From positions 1 to 43,345 of the forward strand of contig UQKY01000014.1 in the NCBI GenBank assembly GCA_900541785.1: DNA of 43,345 bases. The letters are read 5' to 3'. Positions 31,031-39,063 of this stretch are shown piece by piece; the first letter of the stretch is position 1; each line of letters starts with the position of its first letter. Under the pieces are notes generated by a model. The model did not search any database. It was not told the DNA's origin and worked only from the letters and a program-made list of their open reading frames with translations. The DNA is from an uncultured Collinsella sp. Its GTDB lineage: Bacteria; Actinomycetota; Coriobacteriia; Coriobacteriales; Coriobacteriaceae. A program made the translations under genes and the position numbers.

Positions 31031-32911
31031 CTAGGCAGCCTTAACAGAAGGCTGGCCCTCGTCGATAAAGAAACGCTTGTACCACACCAGGAACACGAGT
31101 GGCGTATAGATCTTGCGCTGGAAATCGCCCTTGCCCGCAAAGTGCAGATCGAGCAGGTGCATGAGCTCGTCGGTATTGAAGAACTCGCTTGCCCACGGCG
31201 CGGTGAAGTACTCCTTGACGTAGTCGTACCACTTTTGCTCGCGCAGCCAGTAGACGATCGGTACTGGGAAGCCCACCTTGGGACGGGTGGCCCACTCATC
31301 GGGCAGCGACTTGTTGGCAGCGTGGCGGAGTACCTGTTTGTTGCCGTTCTCGTTGATGCGGTAGCGGTCGGGAATGTGCTCGGCGAACTCCATGACTTTG
31401 CGGTCCAGGAAGGGCACGCGCAGCTCCAGCGAGTGTGCCATGCACATCTTGTCGGCCTTGAGCAGAATGTCGCCCGGGAGCCACATGTTCATGTCCAGGT
31501 ACTGCTTCTTGACCAGCTCGGGCTGACCCTTCACGCGCGCATAGATGGGTGCAGCGAGCTCGAAGGCGCCATCGCCGGTGTTGTACTCGGGCTTGAGCAC
31601 GCCGTCGACCTCGCGCTCCGGCCATACCAGAGCCTGTCCCAGGAACGACTTCTCGGGGATCTCGGCACCCTTGACCAGGAAGTTATGTCCCTTGAAGTAC
31701 GGCATATGCAGCGCCAGGTTACCGAGCGCGCGACGGATGGGCAGCGGCACCATCTTTTTGTACTTGCGCACCGGGACCGTGTCCTCGTAGTAGGCGTAGC
31801 CACCAAAGAGCTCGTCGGCGCCTTCGCCCGAAAGCACGACGGTAACGTCCTTGCGGGCCATCTCGGCCAAGAACCACAGCGGCACGGAAGACAAGTTGGA
31901 CTGCGGCTCGTCCATGTGATACTGGATGTCCTCGAGCGCACCGAAGAACTCGTCGGCGGTAATCATCTTGCGAACGTTTTCGACGCCGAGCTTATCGGAA
32001 AGCTCCTTGGCGTAGTTGGTCTCGTTAAAGTTCTTGTAATCGAAGCCCACCGAGAAGGTCTTGTCGGGCATAAGGCAAGCGGCAATATAGCTGGAGTCGA
32101 CGCCGCCGGAGAGGAAGGAAGCGACCTTAACATCAGCGATGCGATGGGCCTCGACGCTCTCGTGCACAACCTCATCCAGCTCGTCGACGTACTCCTCGAA
32201 CGGCTTCTCGACGGCGGAGTAATCGCAATCCCAATAGCGCTCGATGTTCATCTTGCCGGTCGGGATGTCTACGGTAAAGTAATGCGCCGGCGGCAGCTTG
32301 TAGACGCCCTCGAAGAAGGTCTCCTCGGTTGCCGAATACTGCAGCGTCATGTACGGACGCAGGGCCTTTTTGTTGACCGCCTTGTGGAAGTGCGGATAGT
32401 CCAGGAAGCTCTTGATCTCAGAGCCAAAGAGCACACCCGGCGCGCCGTCGCCCGCATCGGCCATGGGATAGTAGTAGAGCGGCTTGATGCCAAAGATATC
32501 GCGGGCGCCAAAGAGCTTGTTCTTCTTCTTGTCCCAGATGACGAAGGCGTACATACCGCGCAAGCGATTGAGTACGGCCTCGCCCCACTCTTCGTAGCCG
32601 TGCAGGAGGCTCTCGGTGTCGGCGCCGCAGTGGAACTTATAGCCCTTGGCCTCGAGCTCGGAACGGAGCTCCTGGAAGTTGTAGATCTCGCCGTTGAAGA
32701 CGATGACGACGCTGCCGTCCTCATTGGCCATGGGCTGAGCGCCGGCCTCGGTCAGGTCGAGGATCGACAGGCGGCGGAAGCCCAGGGCAACGCGGCCGTC
32801 GATAAACTGGCCGCCCATGTCGGGACCACGATGGACGATGCGGTCCATCATCTTGGTGAGCACCTCGGATTGGTTATCCGTCCCACCGACAAAACCGACA
32901 AAACCGCACAT
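31031..32911 (-). CDS. asnB: Asparagine synthase (glutamine-hydrolysing)
   Basis: Converts aspartate, glutamine and ATP to asparagine. The 626 residues match AsnB. The N-terminal class II amidotransferase domain begins MCGFVGFVGG, with Cys2 as nucleophile after Met removal, followed by HRGPDMGG, GFRRLSILDL and VFNGEIYNF. The synthetase domain has the PP-loop FLSGGVDSSYIAACL near residue 270 and VLSGEGADELFGGY. The C-terminus (LVFLVWYKRFF) is typical. It is monocistronic, with a terminator downstream and a clear -10, TATACT, about 55 bases upstream of the ATG. Its leader has a GGGTAT/ATACCC inverted repeat around that -10. Confidence 0.95.
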   Translation of the reverse strand: MCGFVGFVGGTDNQSEVLTKMMDRIVHRGPDMGGQFIDGRVALGFRRLSILDLTEAGAQPMANEDGSVVIVFNGEIYNFQELRSELEAKGYKFHCGADTESLLHGYEEWGEAVLNRLRGMYAFVIWDKKKNKLFGARDIFGIKPLYYYPMADAGDGAPGVLFGSEIKSFLDYPHFHKAVNKKALRPYMTLQYSATEETFFEGVYKLPPAHYFTVDIPTGKMNIERYWDCDYSAVEKPFEEYVDELDEVVHESVEAHRIADVKVASFLSGGVDSSYIAACLMPDKTFSVGFDYKNFNETNYAKELSDKLGVENVRKMITADEFFGALEDIQYHMDEPQSNLSSVPLWFLAEMARKDVTVVLSGEGADELFGGYAYYEDTVPVRKYKKMVPLPIRRALGNLALHMPYFKGHNFLVKGAEIPEKSFLGQALVWPEREVDGVLKPEYNTGDGAFELAAPIYARVKGQPELVKKQYLDMNMWLPGDILLKADKMCMAHSLELRVPFLDRKVMEFAEHIPDRYRINENGNKQVLRHAANKSLPDEWATRPKVGFPVPIVYWLREQKWYDYVKEYFTAPWASEFFNTDELMHLLDLHFAGKGDFQRKIYTPLVFLVWYKRFFIDEGQPSVKAA

Positions 32912-33082
32912 ATACTATCCCCTCTGCTGTTGCTGGGTATCAAATCGAATCAGTAGCTTTTGAGTATACCCGAGGGCGTAAAGAGGGACGGAATGTTCAG
33001 GCAATCTCAACTGAATCAGCTCCGCGCCGACACGCGCCGGTTACCTTTAATGGATATGAGGTGAATGGGGCGATTGTTTTGC

Positions 33083-33088
33083 TATACT
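33083..33088 (+). promoter_or_regulatory. -10 element of tRNA-Val
   Basis: TATACT, ending 10 bases before the tRNA 5' end. No convincing -35 hexamer was found 16-18 bases upstream. Confidence 0.5.
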
Positions 33089-33098
33089 CTCTCCGCAC

Positions 33099-33174
33099 GG
33101 GCGATTGGCGCAACGGTTAGCGCAGGTGCTTTACACGCACAAGGCTGGGGGTTCGAATCCCTCATCGCCCACCA
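33099..33174 (+). tRNA. tRNA-Val (anticodon TAC)
   Basis: 76-base cloverleaf: acceptor GGGCGAT/ATCGCCC, D arm GCGC...GCGC, anticodon stem GGTGC/GCACA (one mismatch at the outer pair) with loop TTTACAC (anticodon TAC, reads GTA), T arm GGGGG TTCGAAT CCCTC, and encoded ACCA. A terminator follows. Confidence 0.95.
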
Positions 33175-33183
33175 TTGAATTGG

Positions 33184-33215
33184 AAACGGTCCTCGAAAGG
33201 GGACCGTTTTTGTTT
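33184..33215 (+). terminator. Intrinsic terminator of tRNA-Val
   Basis: Perfect 9-bp stem (AAACGGTCC / GGACCGTTT, 33184-33192 with 33201-33209) followed by TTGTTT, 9 bases past the tRNA. Confidence 0.9.
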
Positions 33216-33269
33216 GGCCCGGCGCATGGGATTCGACCCACCAACACGTCTGCCACGAAGGCCGTGGCC

Positions 33270-33323
33270 AAAAATGCCAAATATGACATTCAACTGGTGA
33301 CAGTACTCATATTTGGCATTTTT
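33270..33323. repeat. Perfect 17-bp inverted repeat with 20-base loop
   Basis: Arms 33270-33286 (AAAAATGCCAAATATGA) and 33307-33323 are exact complements; one further pair extends it. It has T5 at both ends, so it can terminate transcription in either direction, between convergent tRNA-Val and the arg operon. Its AT-rich sequence differs from the GC-rich surroundings. Confidence 0.85.
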
Positions 33324-33359
33324 GTCCAAAGGCTCTCCTGGCCATTGCAGATTTATGGC

Positions 33360-33418
33360 AAAAAGGGTTCCAGACCGTCCAACCATGCATCAAATGACGC
33401 ACCGACGATCTGGAACCC
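33360..33418 (-). terminator. Intrinsic terminator of the arg operon
   Basis: 15-base stem with one mismatch (GGGTTCCAGA core; 33365-33379 with 33404-33418), 24-base loop, followed on the minus strand by TTTTTGCC. It lies 27 bases past the argD stop. Confidence 0.87.
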
Positions 33419-33445
33419 GTTCAAACTGGCTATGTTTTACTCTCG

Positions 33446-34729
33446 CTACGCCAAAACGTCCGACAAAATCTCGATCAGGTTGTCCACGTCGGCTTCCTCG
33501 CAGACGAGCGGCGGCAGGAAACGCAGCGTATGGGCACCCGTAGCGTTAATCACGGCACCAGCCCCCAATGCACGGGCCACAACGTCGTGTGCATCACCCG
33601 CGGTATCGTCCAGATCGCAGCCGAGCATCAGGCCACGGCCACGCACCTCTACCACGTGCGGAAGCTTAGCCAGCGCCTGCTCCATATAAGCACCCACCTT
33701 GGCGGCATGCTCAGCGTAGTCGCCGCGCACGAGCGCGGAGAGCGTCGCAGCGCACGCCGCGACAGCCAAGCAGCTACCGCCAAAGGTCGAGCCGTGGTCA
33801 CCCGGCTTAAACACGTCGGCAATCTCTTTCTTTGCCACCACGGCACCCATGGGCACGCCATCGGCAATGCCCTTGGCAAGGCTCATAATGTCGGGCTCCA
33901 CGCCATAGGTCTGGAATGCAAACGGCTTGCCGGAGCGGAAGATGCCACACTGGACCTCGTCGGCGATAAGAACGGCGCCCACCTCGTGTGCCAAGTCGCG
34001 CGCCGCCGCCATAAACTCCTCGGTCATGGGGTGCACACCGCTCTCACCCTGAATCGGCTCGAGCATGACGGCGCAGACCTCGCTTCCCAGCTGCTTAAAG
34101 ATTGCGCGCAGTTCGTCGACATCGTTGGGCGTGCAGGCCACAAAACCGCCCGGCAGCGGACGGAAGCTGTCCTGTAGCCAATCCTGCATGGTGGCCGCAA
34201 TGGTCTCGAGTGTACGGCCGTGGAAGCCGCCGCGCATGCATACGATGGTGTTGCCGCCGTTACCAGCACGCTTGGCGTACAGACGCGCGAGCTTCATCGA
34301 GCCCTCGTTGGCTTCGGCACCAGAATTGGCAAAGAACGTCTCCCACACCTGCTCGTCCGCAGCCGGGGCACCGAGCGCAGCGGCCGTGGTCTCATCGCCG
34401 GCGGCAATGGCATCGGCCAGCACGCACGCACCATCTACGTCGTCGTTGGCAAGCTTGGACAGCAGCGCCGCGACCTGTCCACGCTGCTCGATGTAGAAGT
34501 AATTGGAGACATGCATGAGCTTTTTGGTCTGCGCCTCGAGCGCCGAGAGCACTGCGGCGTTGCCGTGGCCAAGGCTGCACACACCGATACCGGCAAGAAA
34601 ATCAAGATACTCACGGCCGTCATCACCGGTGAGCTTCATACCGTGACCTTCGACAAACTCTACCGGAGAACGACCAAAAGTATGCATAACGTAATGGGAT
34701 TCGAGCGATTGTTGAGTTGCAAGTGACAT
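33446..34729 (-). CDS. argD: Acetylornithine aminotransferase
   Basis: PLP enzyme that makes N-acetylornithine from N-acetylglutamate semialdehyde. The 427 residues are longer than the usual ~390-400. Class III aminotransferase signatures: FLAGIGVCSLGHGN, FFANSGAEANE, GGFHGRTLETIA, LIADEVQCGIFRSGKPFAFQ, the PLP lysine in SLAKGIADGVPMGA and GSTFGGSCLAVAA. An insert of roughly 30 residues (VDGACVLADAIAAGDETTAA and following) sits just before FFANSGAEANE. Last gene of argCJBD, with a terminator just downstream. Confidence 0.95.
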   Translation of the reverse strand: MSLATQQSLESHYVMHTFGRSPVEFVEGHGMKLTGDDGREYLDFLAGIGVCSLGHGNAAVLSALEAQTKKLMHVSNYFYIEQRGQVAALLSKLANDDVDGACVLADAIAAGDETTAAALGAPAADEQVWETFFANSGAEANEGSMKLARLYAKRAGNGGNTIVCMRGGFHGRTLETIAATMQDWLQDSFRPLPGGFVACTPNDVDELRAIFKQLGSEVCAVMLEPIQGESGVHPMTEEFMAAARDLAHEVGAVLIADEVQCGIFRSGKPFAFQTYGVEPDIMSLAKGIADGVPMGAVVAKKEIADVFKPGDHGSTFGGSCLAVAACAATLSALVRGDYAEHAAKVGAYMEQALAKLPHVVEVRGRGLMLGCDLDDTAGDAHDVVARALGAGAVINATGAHTLRFLPPLVCEEADVDNLIEILSDVLA

Positions 34730-34798
34730 GGGATGCCTTTCGTTGGGCGCCGTACGGCGCAGGGTTATGGGTGCAGGGACGCGACGACCGCGGGCCAG

Positions 34799-35779
34799 CT
34801 AGACCGTCTGGAGCTTCTCGACCTCGTCGAGGTTCTCGGTCAGGCGTGCCGCAAAGGTCGAAAGCGGGTGCGGGTGCGTATCGAACTCGTAAGCCGTCTC
34901 GGTGGAGTGGATCACGGTACCGACGCCAGCATCGGTCAGCAGCTCCAGCAGCAGCGAGTGCGGCGTCGTGCCGTTGATGATGTGGGCTCGGAACACACCG
35001 GCGGCAAGCGCATCGACAGCGGCGCGTAGCTTGGGAATCATGCCTTTGTCGACCTCGCCCCCATAGAGCATCTCATTAACCTCGTCGAGCGTCAGGTTGG
35101 AGATGAGCGAATCCTTGTCGCTAAAGTCCTTATACAGGCCATCGACGTCGGTAAGGAAGATCACCTTATGCGCGTGGAGCGCCGCCGCGACGGCACCGGC
35201 GGCGGTATCGGCGTTGATGTTGAAGAAGCCACCGTCCTCCCCCGCCGCGACCGTGGCGATAACGGGAATGTACTCGCTGTCGAGCAAACGCTCGATATAG
35301 TCGGTGTTGACGTGCGTGACCTTGCCTACGCGGCCGAGCTCTGGGTCGAGTGGCTCGGCGATAAGGGTGCCGGCGTCGCTGCCGGACACGCCCACGGCCA
35401 GGTTGCCGTGGTGGTTGAGCGCCGCAACCAGCTCCTGATTGACCTTGCCACCCAGTACCTCGCGCACGATGTCCATGGTGGCAGGCGTAGTCACGCGCTG
35501 GCCGTTCTTAAACTCGACGGGGATGTCGTAGTGGCTGAGCGCCTCGTTGATGGCCTTGCCGCCACCGTGGACGATAACAGGACGCATGCCGATAATCTTG
35601 AGCAAGACGATGTCGCTCATCACGTCACGACGCAGTTGCTCGTCGACCATGGCGGCACCGCCGTACTTGATAACGACCGTCTTACCGGTCAGGTTCTTAA
35701 TCCATGGCAGCGCCTCGAACAGCAGCTGCGCGGTAACTTCGTTGGATTCGTTCGAGCGGCAATCGCGTGCGAACTTCAT
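34799..35779 (-). CDS. argB: Acetylglutamate kinase
   Basis: Phosphorylates N-acetylglutamate, commonly the arginine-inhibited step. The 326 residues include GKTVVIKYGGAAM, VIVHGGGKAINEAL, the substrate segment NGQRVTTPATMDIV, INADTAAGAVAAAL and KGMIPKLRAAVDAL, all standard. The ATG at 35779 has GACGAGG; a longer frame from 35851 is not supported. Most ArgB proteins end near GTVI; here ~34 more residues follow (YEFDTHPHPLSTFAARLTEN onward). The N-terminal helix KFARDCRSNESNEVTAQLLF may resemble the arginine-sensing helix of inhibitable kinases. Third in argCJBD. Confidence 0.96.
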   Translation of the reverse strand: MKFARDCRSNESNEVTAQLLFEALPWIKNLTGKTVVIKYGGAAMVDEQLRRDVMSDIVLLKIIGMRPVIVHGGGKAINEALSHYDIPVEFKNGQRVTTPATMDIVREVLGGKVNQELVAALNHHGNLAVGVSGSDAGTLIAEPLDPELGRVGKVTHVNTDYIERLLDSEYIPVIATVAAGEDGGFFNINADTAAGAVAAALHAHKVIFLTDVDGLYKDFSDKDSLISNLTLDEVNEMLYGGEVDKGMIPKLRAAVDALAAGVFRAHIINGTTPHSLLLELLTDAGVGTVIHSTETAYEFDTHPHPLSTFAARLTENLDEVEKLQTV

Positions 35780-35860
35780 AGTCTGCCTCGTCTTTCGTGT
35801 AGCTATCGCGCCGCACCTCGTTGCCCGCGATTGCAGCGGGACGCGCGGCACATCGGGACT

Positions 35861-37129
35861 CTAGGAACGGTAATCACCGTTAATGGAGATGTACTCGTGC
35901 GTGAGGTCGCAAGTCCACACGGTGGTCGCCGCGTCCCCTGCGCCCAGGTCTGCTGAGATCACGATCTCGGGCGCCTCAAAGCGACGCAGCGCCTCGTCCT
36001 CGTCAAAGGGAACGGTCAGGCCGTCGCGGCAGACGGGCATACCCATCATATCGATGGACACATCTTCTTGGTTAAATTGCACGCCGCACTTGCCGAGCGC
36101 CATGGCAACGCGGCCCCAGTTGCAGTCGTGGCCGGCGATGCAGGTCTTGACGAGCGGCGAGTTGGCGACAGCACGGGCGGCGATATCGGCCTCCTCGTCG
36201 TTCGCGGCACCGGTGACGTTAACCGTCACGAGCTTGGATGCGCCCTCGCCATCTGCGGCGATGTTGCGCGCCAGGCTCTCGCACACCTCATGCACGGCAA
36301 AGGCCAGCTCATCGAAGGCGTCGGAGCCCTCGACAATGGGTTCGGCATCCGCGGCAGCAGCGCCGGAGGCAAGCATGATGCAGGTGTCGTTAGTCGAGGT
36401 GTCGGAGTCGACCGTTACCTTATTAAAGGTCTGCTTGACGGTAGAGAGCAACAAGGCATGGAGCGCCGCCGGCTCGACAGGGGCATCGGTAGTGATGACC
36501 GCGATCATGGTGGCCATGTTGGGCATGATCATGCCCGAGCCCTTGCACATACCACCCACCGTATAGGCATTGCCTGCGTGCCCCGCGGCCTCGCTGCGGT
36601 AACACACGGCATACTCCTTGGAGTGCGTGTCGGTCGTCATAATAGCGCGGGCGGCATCGGCGCCACCGTGGTCGGAGAGCGCCTCGTAGGCGGCGGGAAC
36701 GGCAGTCTCAAACGTGTCGATCGGCAGAATCTGACCAATTACGCCCGTGGAGGCGACCAGAATCTGCTGGGGCTCGCAGCCGATGACCTGCGAGGCGATG
36801 TTGCAGGTCTCGCGCGCGCAGGCAAGACCGGTCTCGCCCGTGGCGGCGTTGGCGTTGCCAGAGTTGATAGAAACACCGGCGATGATGCCATAGCCCTTGC
36901 CGGCGCCGCCCAGGTTGGCACGACTCACCTGCACGGGCGCCGCACAAAAGCGGTTAGTCGTAAACACGCCGGCCCCGGGACAGGGTTTATCGGGCACGAC
37001 GAGCGCGTAATCCAGGCGCTCGGGATTCTTGCGGAATCCGGCATGGATGCCCGCCGCCTTAAAGCCGGCTGCCGCCGTTACGCCGCCCTCTACGGCACGA
37101 ATCTTGATATCGAACTGCTCAGCATTCAT
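35861..37129 (-). CDS. argJ: Bifunctional glutamate N-acetyltransferase/ornithine acetyltransferase ArgJ
   Basis: Transfers acetyl from acetylornithine to glutamate, recycling the blocking group; bifunctional members also use acetyl-CoA. The 422 residues match the family. The self-cleavage site is in KGSGMIMPNMATMIAVITTD, with the nucleophilic Thr at the start of the beta chain (TM). Other motifs: GVFTTNRFCAAPV, SINSGNANAATGE, STGVIGQ, VDSDTSTNDT and GHDCNWGR. The C-terminus is HEYISINGDYRS. The start at 37129 has AAGGAG at the rather long distance of 11 bases. A terminator-like hairpin precedes it (37154-37234). No argA is needed if the bifunctional type holds. Confidence 0.95.
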   Translation of the reverse strand: MNAEQFDIKIRAVEGGVTAAAGFKAAGIHAGFRKNPERLDYALVVPDKPCPGAGVFTTNRFCAAPVQVSRANLGGAGKGYGIIAGVSINSGNANAATGETGLACARETCNIASQVIGCEPQQILVASTGVIGQILPIDTFETAVPAAYEALSDHGGADAARAIMTTDTHSKEYAVCYRSEAAGHAGNAYTVGGMCKGSGMIMPNMATMIAVITTDAPVEPAALHALLLSTVKQTFNKVTVDSDTSTNDTCIMLASGAAAADAEPIVEGSDAFDELAFAVHEVCESLARNIAADGEGASKLVTVNVTGAANDEEADIAARAVANSPLVKTCIAGHDCNWGRVAMALGKCGVQFNQEDVSIDMMGMPVCRDGLTVPFDEDEALRRFEAPEIVISADLGAGDAATTVWTCDLTHEYISINGDYRS

Positions 37130-37153
37130 CGTCTTTATGGCTCCTTATGTCAA

Positions 37154-37234
37154 ACAAAAAATGGGCATCGGTTGGTGCGCCATGCCAGCCACAATCATGA
37201 GACCAGCTTAAAAGTGGCGCCCCAGTCGATGCCC
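37154..37234 (-). terminator. Terminator-like hairpin between argC and argJ
   Basis: A 19-bp stem with one mismatch and two wobble pairs (37163-37181 with 37216-37234; outer GGGCATCG / CGATGCCC), a 34-base loop, followed on the minus strand by ATTTTTTG. It lies 29 bases past the argC stop and about 25 bases before the argJ ATG. It could partly end transcription after argC. Confidence 0.7.
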
Positions 37235-37263
37235 GACTACCAAATCGCTAACAATCGAATGTG

Positions 37264-38334
37264 CTACACCGGGCACGCCACTGTGGGCAAGCCTCGTCGC
37301 TCGTCAAAACCAAAGACGATGTTGGCGCACTGGACCGCCTGGCCTGCTGCACCCTTGCACAGATTGTCGATGGCGCCCGTAGCCACCAGAACGCCCGCGC
37401 GCTTGTTGAGCGCGAGGCCGATCTGGGCGGCGTTGGTGCCGACGACCGAAGCCGTCTTGGGCTGCTGGCCGGCATCGAGCACGCGCACAAAAGTGCGACC
37501 GGCGTAGAACTGCTTGTAATGGTCGACAACGTCCTCAAGGGTCAAGGTATCGATAGCCTGCGGTGTAAGCGGCATCGTCACCGTAGAGAGCAGACCGCGC
37601 TTGAGCGGTGCCAGGTGCGGGGTAAAGACGACGCGATCGATTAGGCCCAAGATCTGCTCGATTTCGGGCGTGTGACGATGCTTGCCCACGCCATAGGCCT
37701 CCAGGTTCTCGTCCGCGCTGCAAAAATGCGTACGGGCGTTGCAGGACTTACCGGCACCCGTTACACCGCTGATAGCGTCAACGATCACGGGGCCGCTCTG
37801 GGCAACCCAGCCGGCGCGCACGGCAGGCGCGGCGGCAAGGCTCGTTGCGGTGGGATAGCAACCGGCGCAGGCGACCAGTACGGGCTTGCCGTCGGCGTGG
37901 TCGGATGCAGCGGCCTCCAAATCCTGGCAGAACAGCTCGGGCAAACCAAAGGCGCGGCTCTTGAGTAGCTCGGGGCTCGTGTGCTCGGCGGCATACCAGG
38001 CCTCAAAAGTGGCCGGATCGCTCAGGCGATAGTCGGCCGAGAGGTCAATGCAGGAGACTCCCGCGGCAAGCAGGGCGGGCACCTGCGCCATGGCAGCCGT
38101 GTGCGGCACGGCTAAAAAGACAGCGTCGCAGGATTTAAGCTCGGGAGCATCGTGCGTCGTGAAGACAAGATCGCTCACGCCGGCGAAACTCGGATACACC
38201 GCGGACAGCGGCTGGCCGGCATCGGCGTTGGACGTGATGGCGACAAGTTCAAACTCGGGATGGCCGAGTACGAGGCGAATGAGCTCGGCACCGGCATATC
38301 CTGCCGCACCGACGATTCCAACCTTTAAAGACAT
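37264..38334 (-). CDS. argC: N-acetyl-gamma-glutamyl-phosphate reductase
   Basis: NADPH-dependent reductase giving N-acetylglutamate semialdehyde. The 356 residues fit the family: Rossmann start KVGIVGAAGYAGAELIRLVL, LSADYRL, the active-site cysteine in VACAGCYPTATSL (near residue 157), GVTGAGKSCNARTHF, RHTPEIEQ and HLAPLKRGLLST. It is the first gene of argCJBD, preceded by AAGGAGTC and, ~90-120 bases upstream, by two ARG boxes. Confidence 0.96.
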   Translation of the reverse strand: MSLKVGIVGAAGYAGAELIRLVLGHPEFELVAITSNADAGQPLSAVYPSFAGVSDLVFTTHDAPELKSCDAVFLAVPHTAAMAQVPALLAAGVSCIDLSADYRLSDPATFEAWYAAEHTSPELLKSRAFGLPELFCQDLEAAASDHADGKPVLVACAGCYPTATSLAAAPAVRAGWVAQSGPVIVDAISGVTGAGKSCNARTHFCSADENLEAYGVGKHRHTPEIEQILGLIDRVVFTPHLAPLKRGLLSTVTMPLTPQAIDTLTLEDVVDHYKQFYAGRTFVRVLDAGQQPKTASVVGTNAAQIGLALNKRAGVLVATGAIDNLCKGAAGQAVQCANIVFGFDERRGLPTVACPV

Positions 38335-38419
38335 ATCAGACTCCTTGTCTGCAGTTATGCACCAATGCGCATCCCGCAGCCGTCGTTATGAAGTGGTTTG
38401 AAACTTTAGCACCAAAAGA

Positions 38420-38454
38420 TGCATATCTACGCAAATCTTTTGCATATTCATGCA
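38420..38454 (-). promoter_or_regulatory. Double ARG box (ArgR operator) of argCJBD
   Basis: Two palindrome-like 14-mers, TGCATATCTACGCA (38420-38433) and TGCATATTCATGCA (38441-38454), match the TGNATwwwwATNCA pattern of ARG boxes. Their centres lie 21 bp apart, the spacing of the paired boxes bound by ArgR hexamers in E. coli and Bacillus. Position in front of argC supports arginine repression. No argR gene lies in the window. Confidence 0.78.
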
Positions 38455-38489
38455 TTGAAACAGTCCCGACACATTCACTCGAAGGAATT

Positions 38490-38552
38490 GACAAATAAAT
38501 GCGGGCCCCATATTGCCCAGTGCGCCTTACGGTGACGTTGCAATGTGGGGCC
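38490..38552 (-). terminator. Probable terminator of the ribU operon
   Basis: A 13-bp stem with one wobble pair (GGCCCCATATTGC, 38504-38516, with 38540-38552) followed on the minus strand by the T-rich ATTTATTTG. It lies 47 bases past the last split-barrel gene and upstream of the ARG boxes. Confidence 0.7.
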
Positions 38553-38598
38553 GCTACATGCGAGAATTTGAATTGTCGAAGCTTGCTGAGAGACTCGT

Positions 38599-39009
38599 TT
38601 AGAGCTCGATCTGCACCCATTCGTCATGGTTGCAGATAAAGGCCTCGGGTTCCTCCACGCTAAAGAAGACGAGCGTGGGATCGCCTGCGCCCTCGTAGTG
38701 CTCGCCTAGGCGCTCCAGGTGCTTCCAGCCTGCCTCGCGCATATCGGGAGCGGCCTGGTCATCCAGGCCCGCATGCCCGCGCAAGATGAGCCAGCCATGG
38801 CCCGGCCACCAACTCGTGGCCTCAAACCGTTGATTTTGCAGCAACTCTTGCCACACGTCTTTGGTGCGCGCCGTTACAAACCACAGCTTGCCGTCCTGGA
38901 TCTGCGCAAACGAAAACGGACGCACATGCGGCTGTCCGTCAACGCTCGTCGCCAAATACCATGCCGGCACCGACGTCAGATACTCCAACACCGTATTCAA
39001 TCCGTTCAT
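38599..39009 (-). CDS. Pyridoxamine 5'-phosphate oxidase-like flavin-binding split-barrel protein (1)
   Basis: A 136-residue protein beginning MNGLNTVLEYLTSVPAWYLA, with ATSVDGQPHVRPFSFAQIQD and GKLWFVTARTKDVWQELLQN, the conserved start of FMN-binding split-barrel (PNPOx-like) proteins. The Arg-Pro-Phe segment (HVRPFSF) usually contacts the flavin phosphate. The ATG at 39009 has CAGGAGG. It is a paralog of the next gene upstream (39064-39510), with which it shares the order of all motifs. The enzymatic reaction is unknown; family members reduce or bind flavins, F420 or haem. It appears to be the last gene of the ribU operon. Confidence 0.85.
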   Translation of the reverse strand: MNGLNTVLEYLTSVPAWYLATSVDGQPHVRPFSFAQIQDGKLWFVTARTKDVWQELLQNQRFEATSWWPGHGWLILRGHAGLDDQAAPDMREAGWKHLERLGEHYEGAGDPTLVFFSVEEPEAFICNHDEWVQIEL

Positions 39010-39063
39010 GTGTCCTCCTGGCACTCGTCTTTTTGGGTCGGGGCTGTTTTAGCTGCCCTAGGG

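Noticed and set aside
33162..33386. 74-residue minus-strand ORF between tRNA-Val and argD
   Set aside because: It reads through two terminators and the 17-bp palindrome and overlaps the tRNA 3' end; it has no ribosome site or homologous features.
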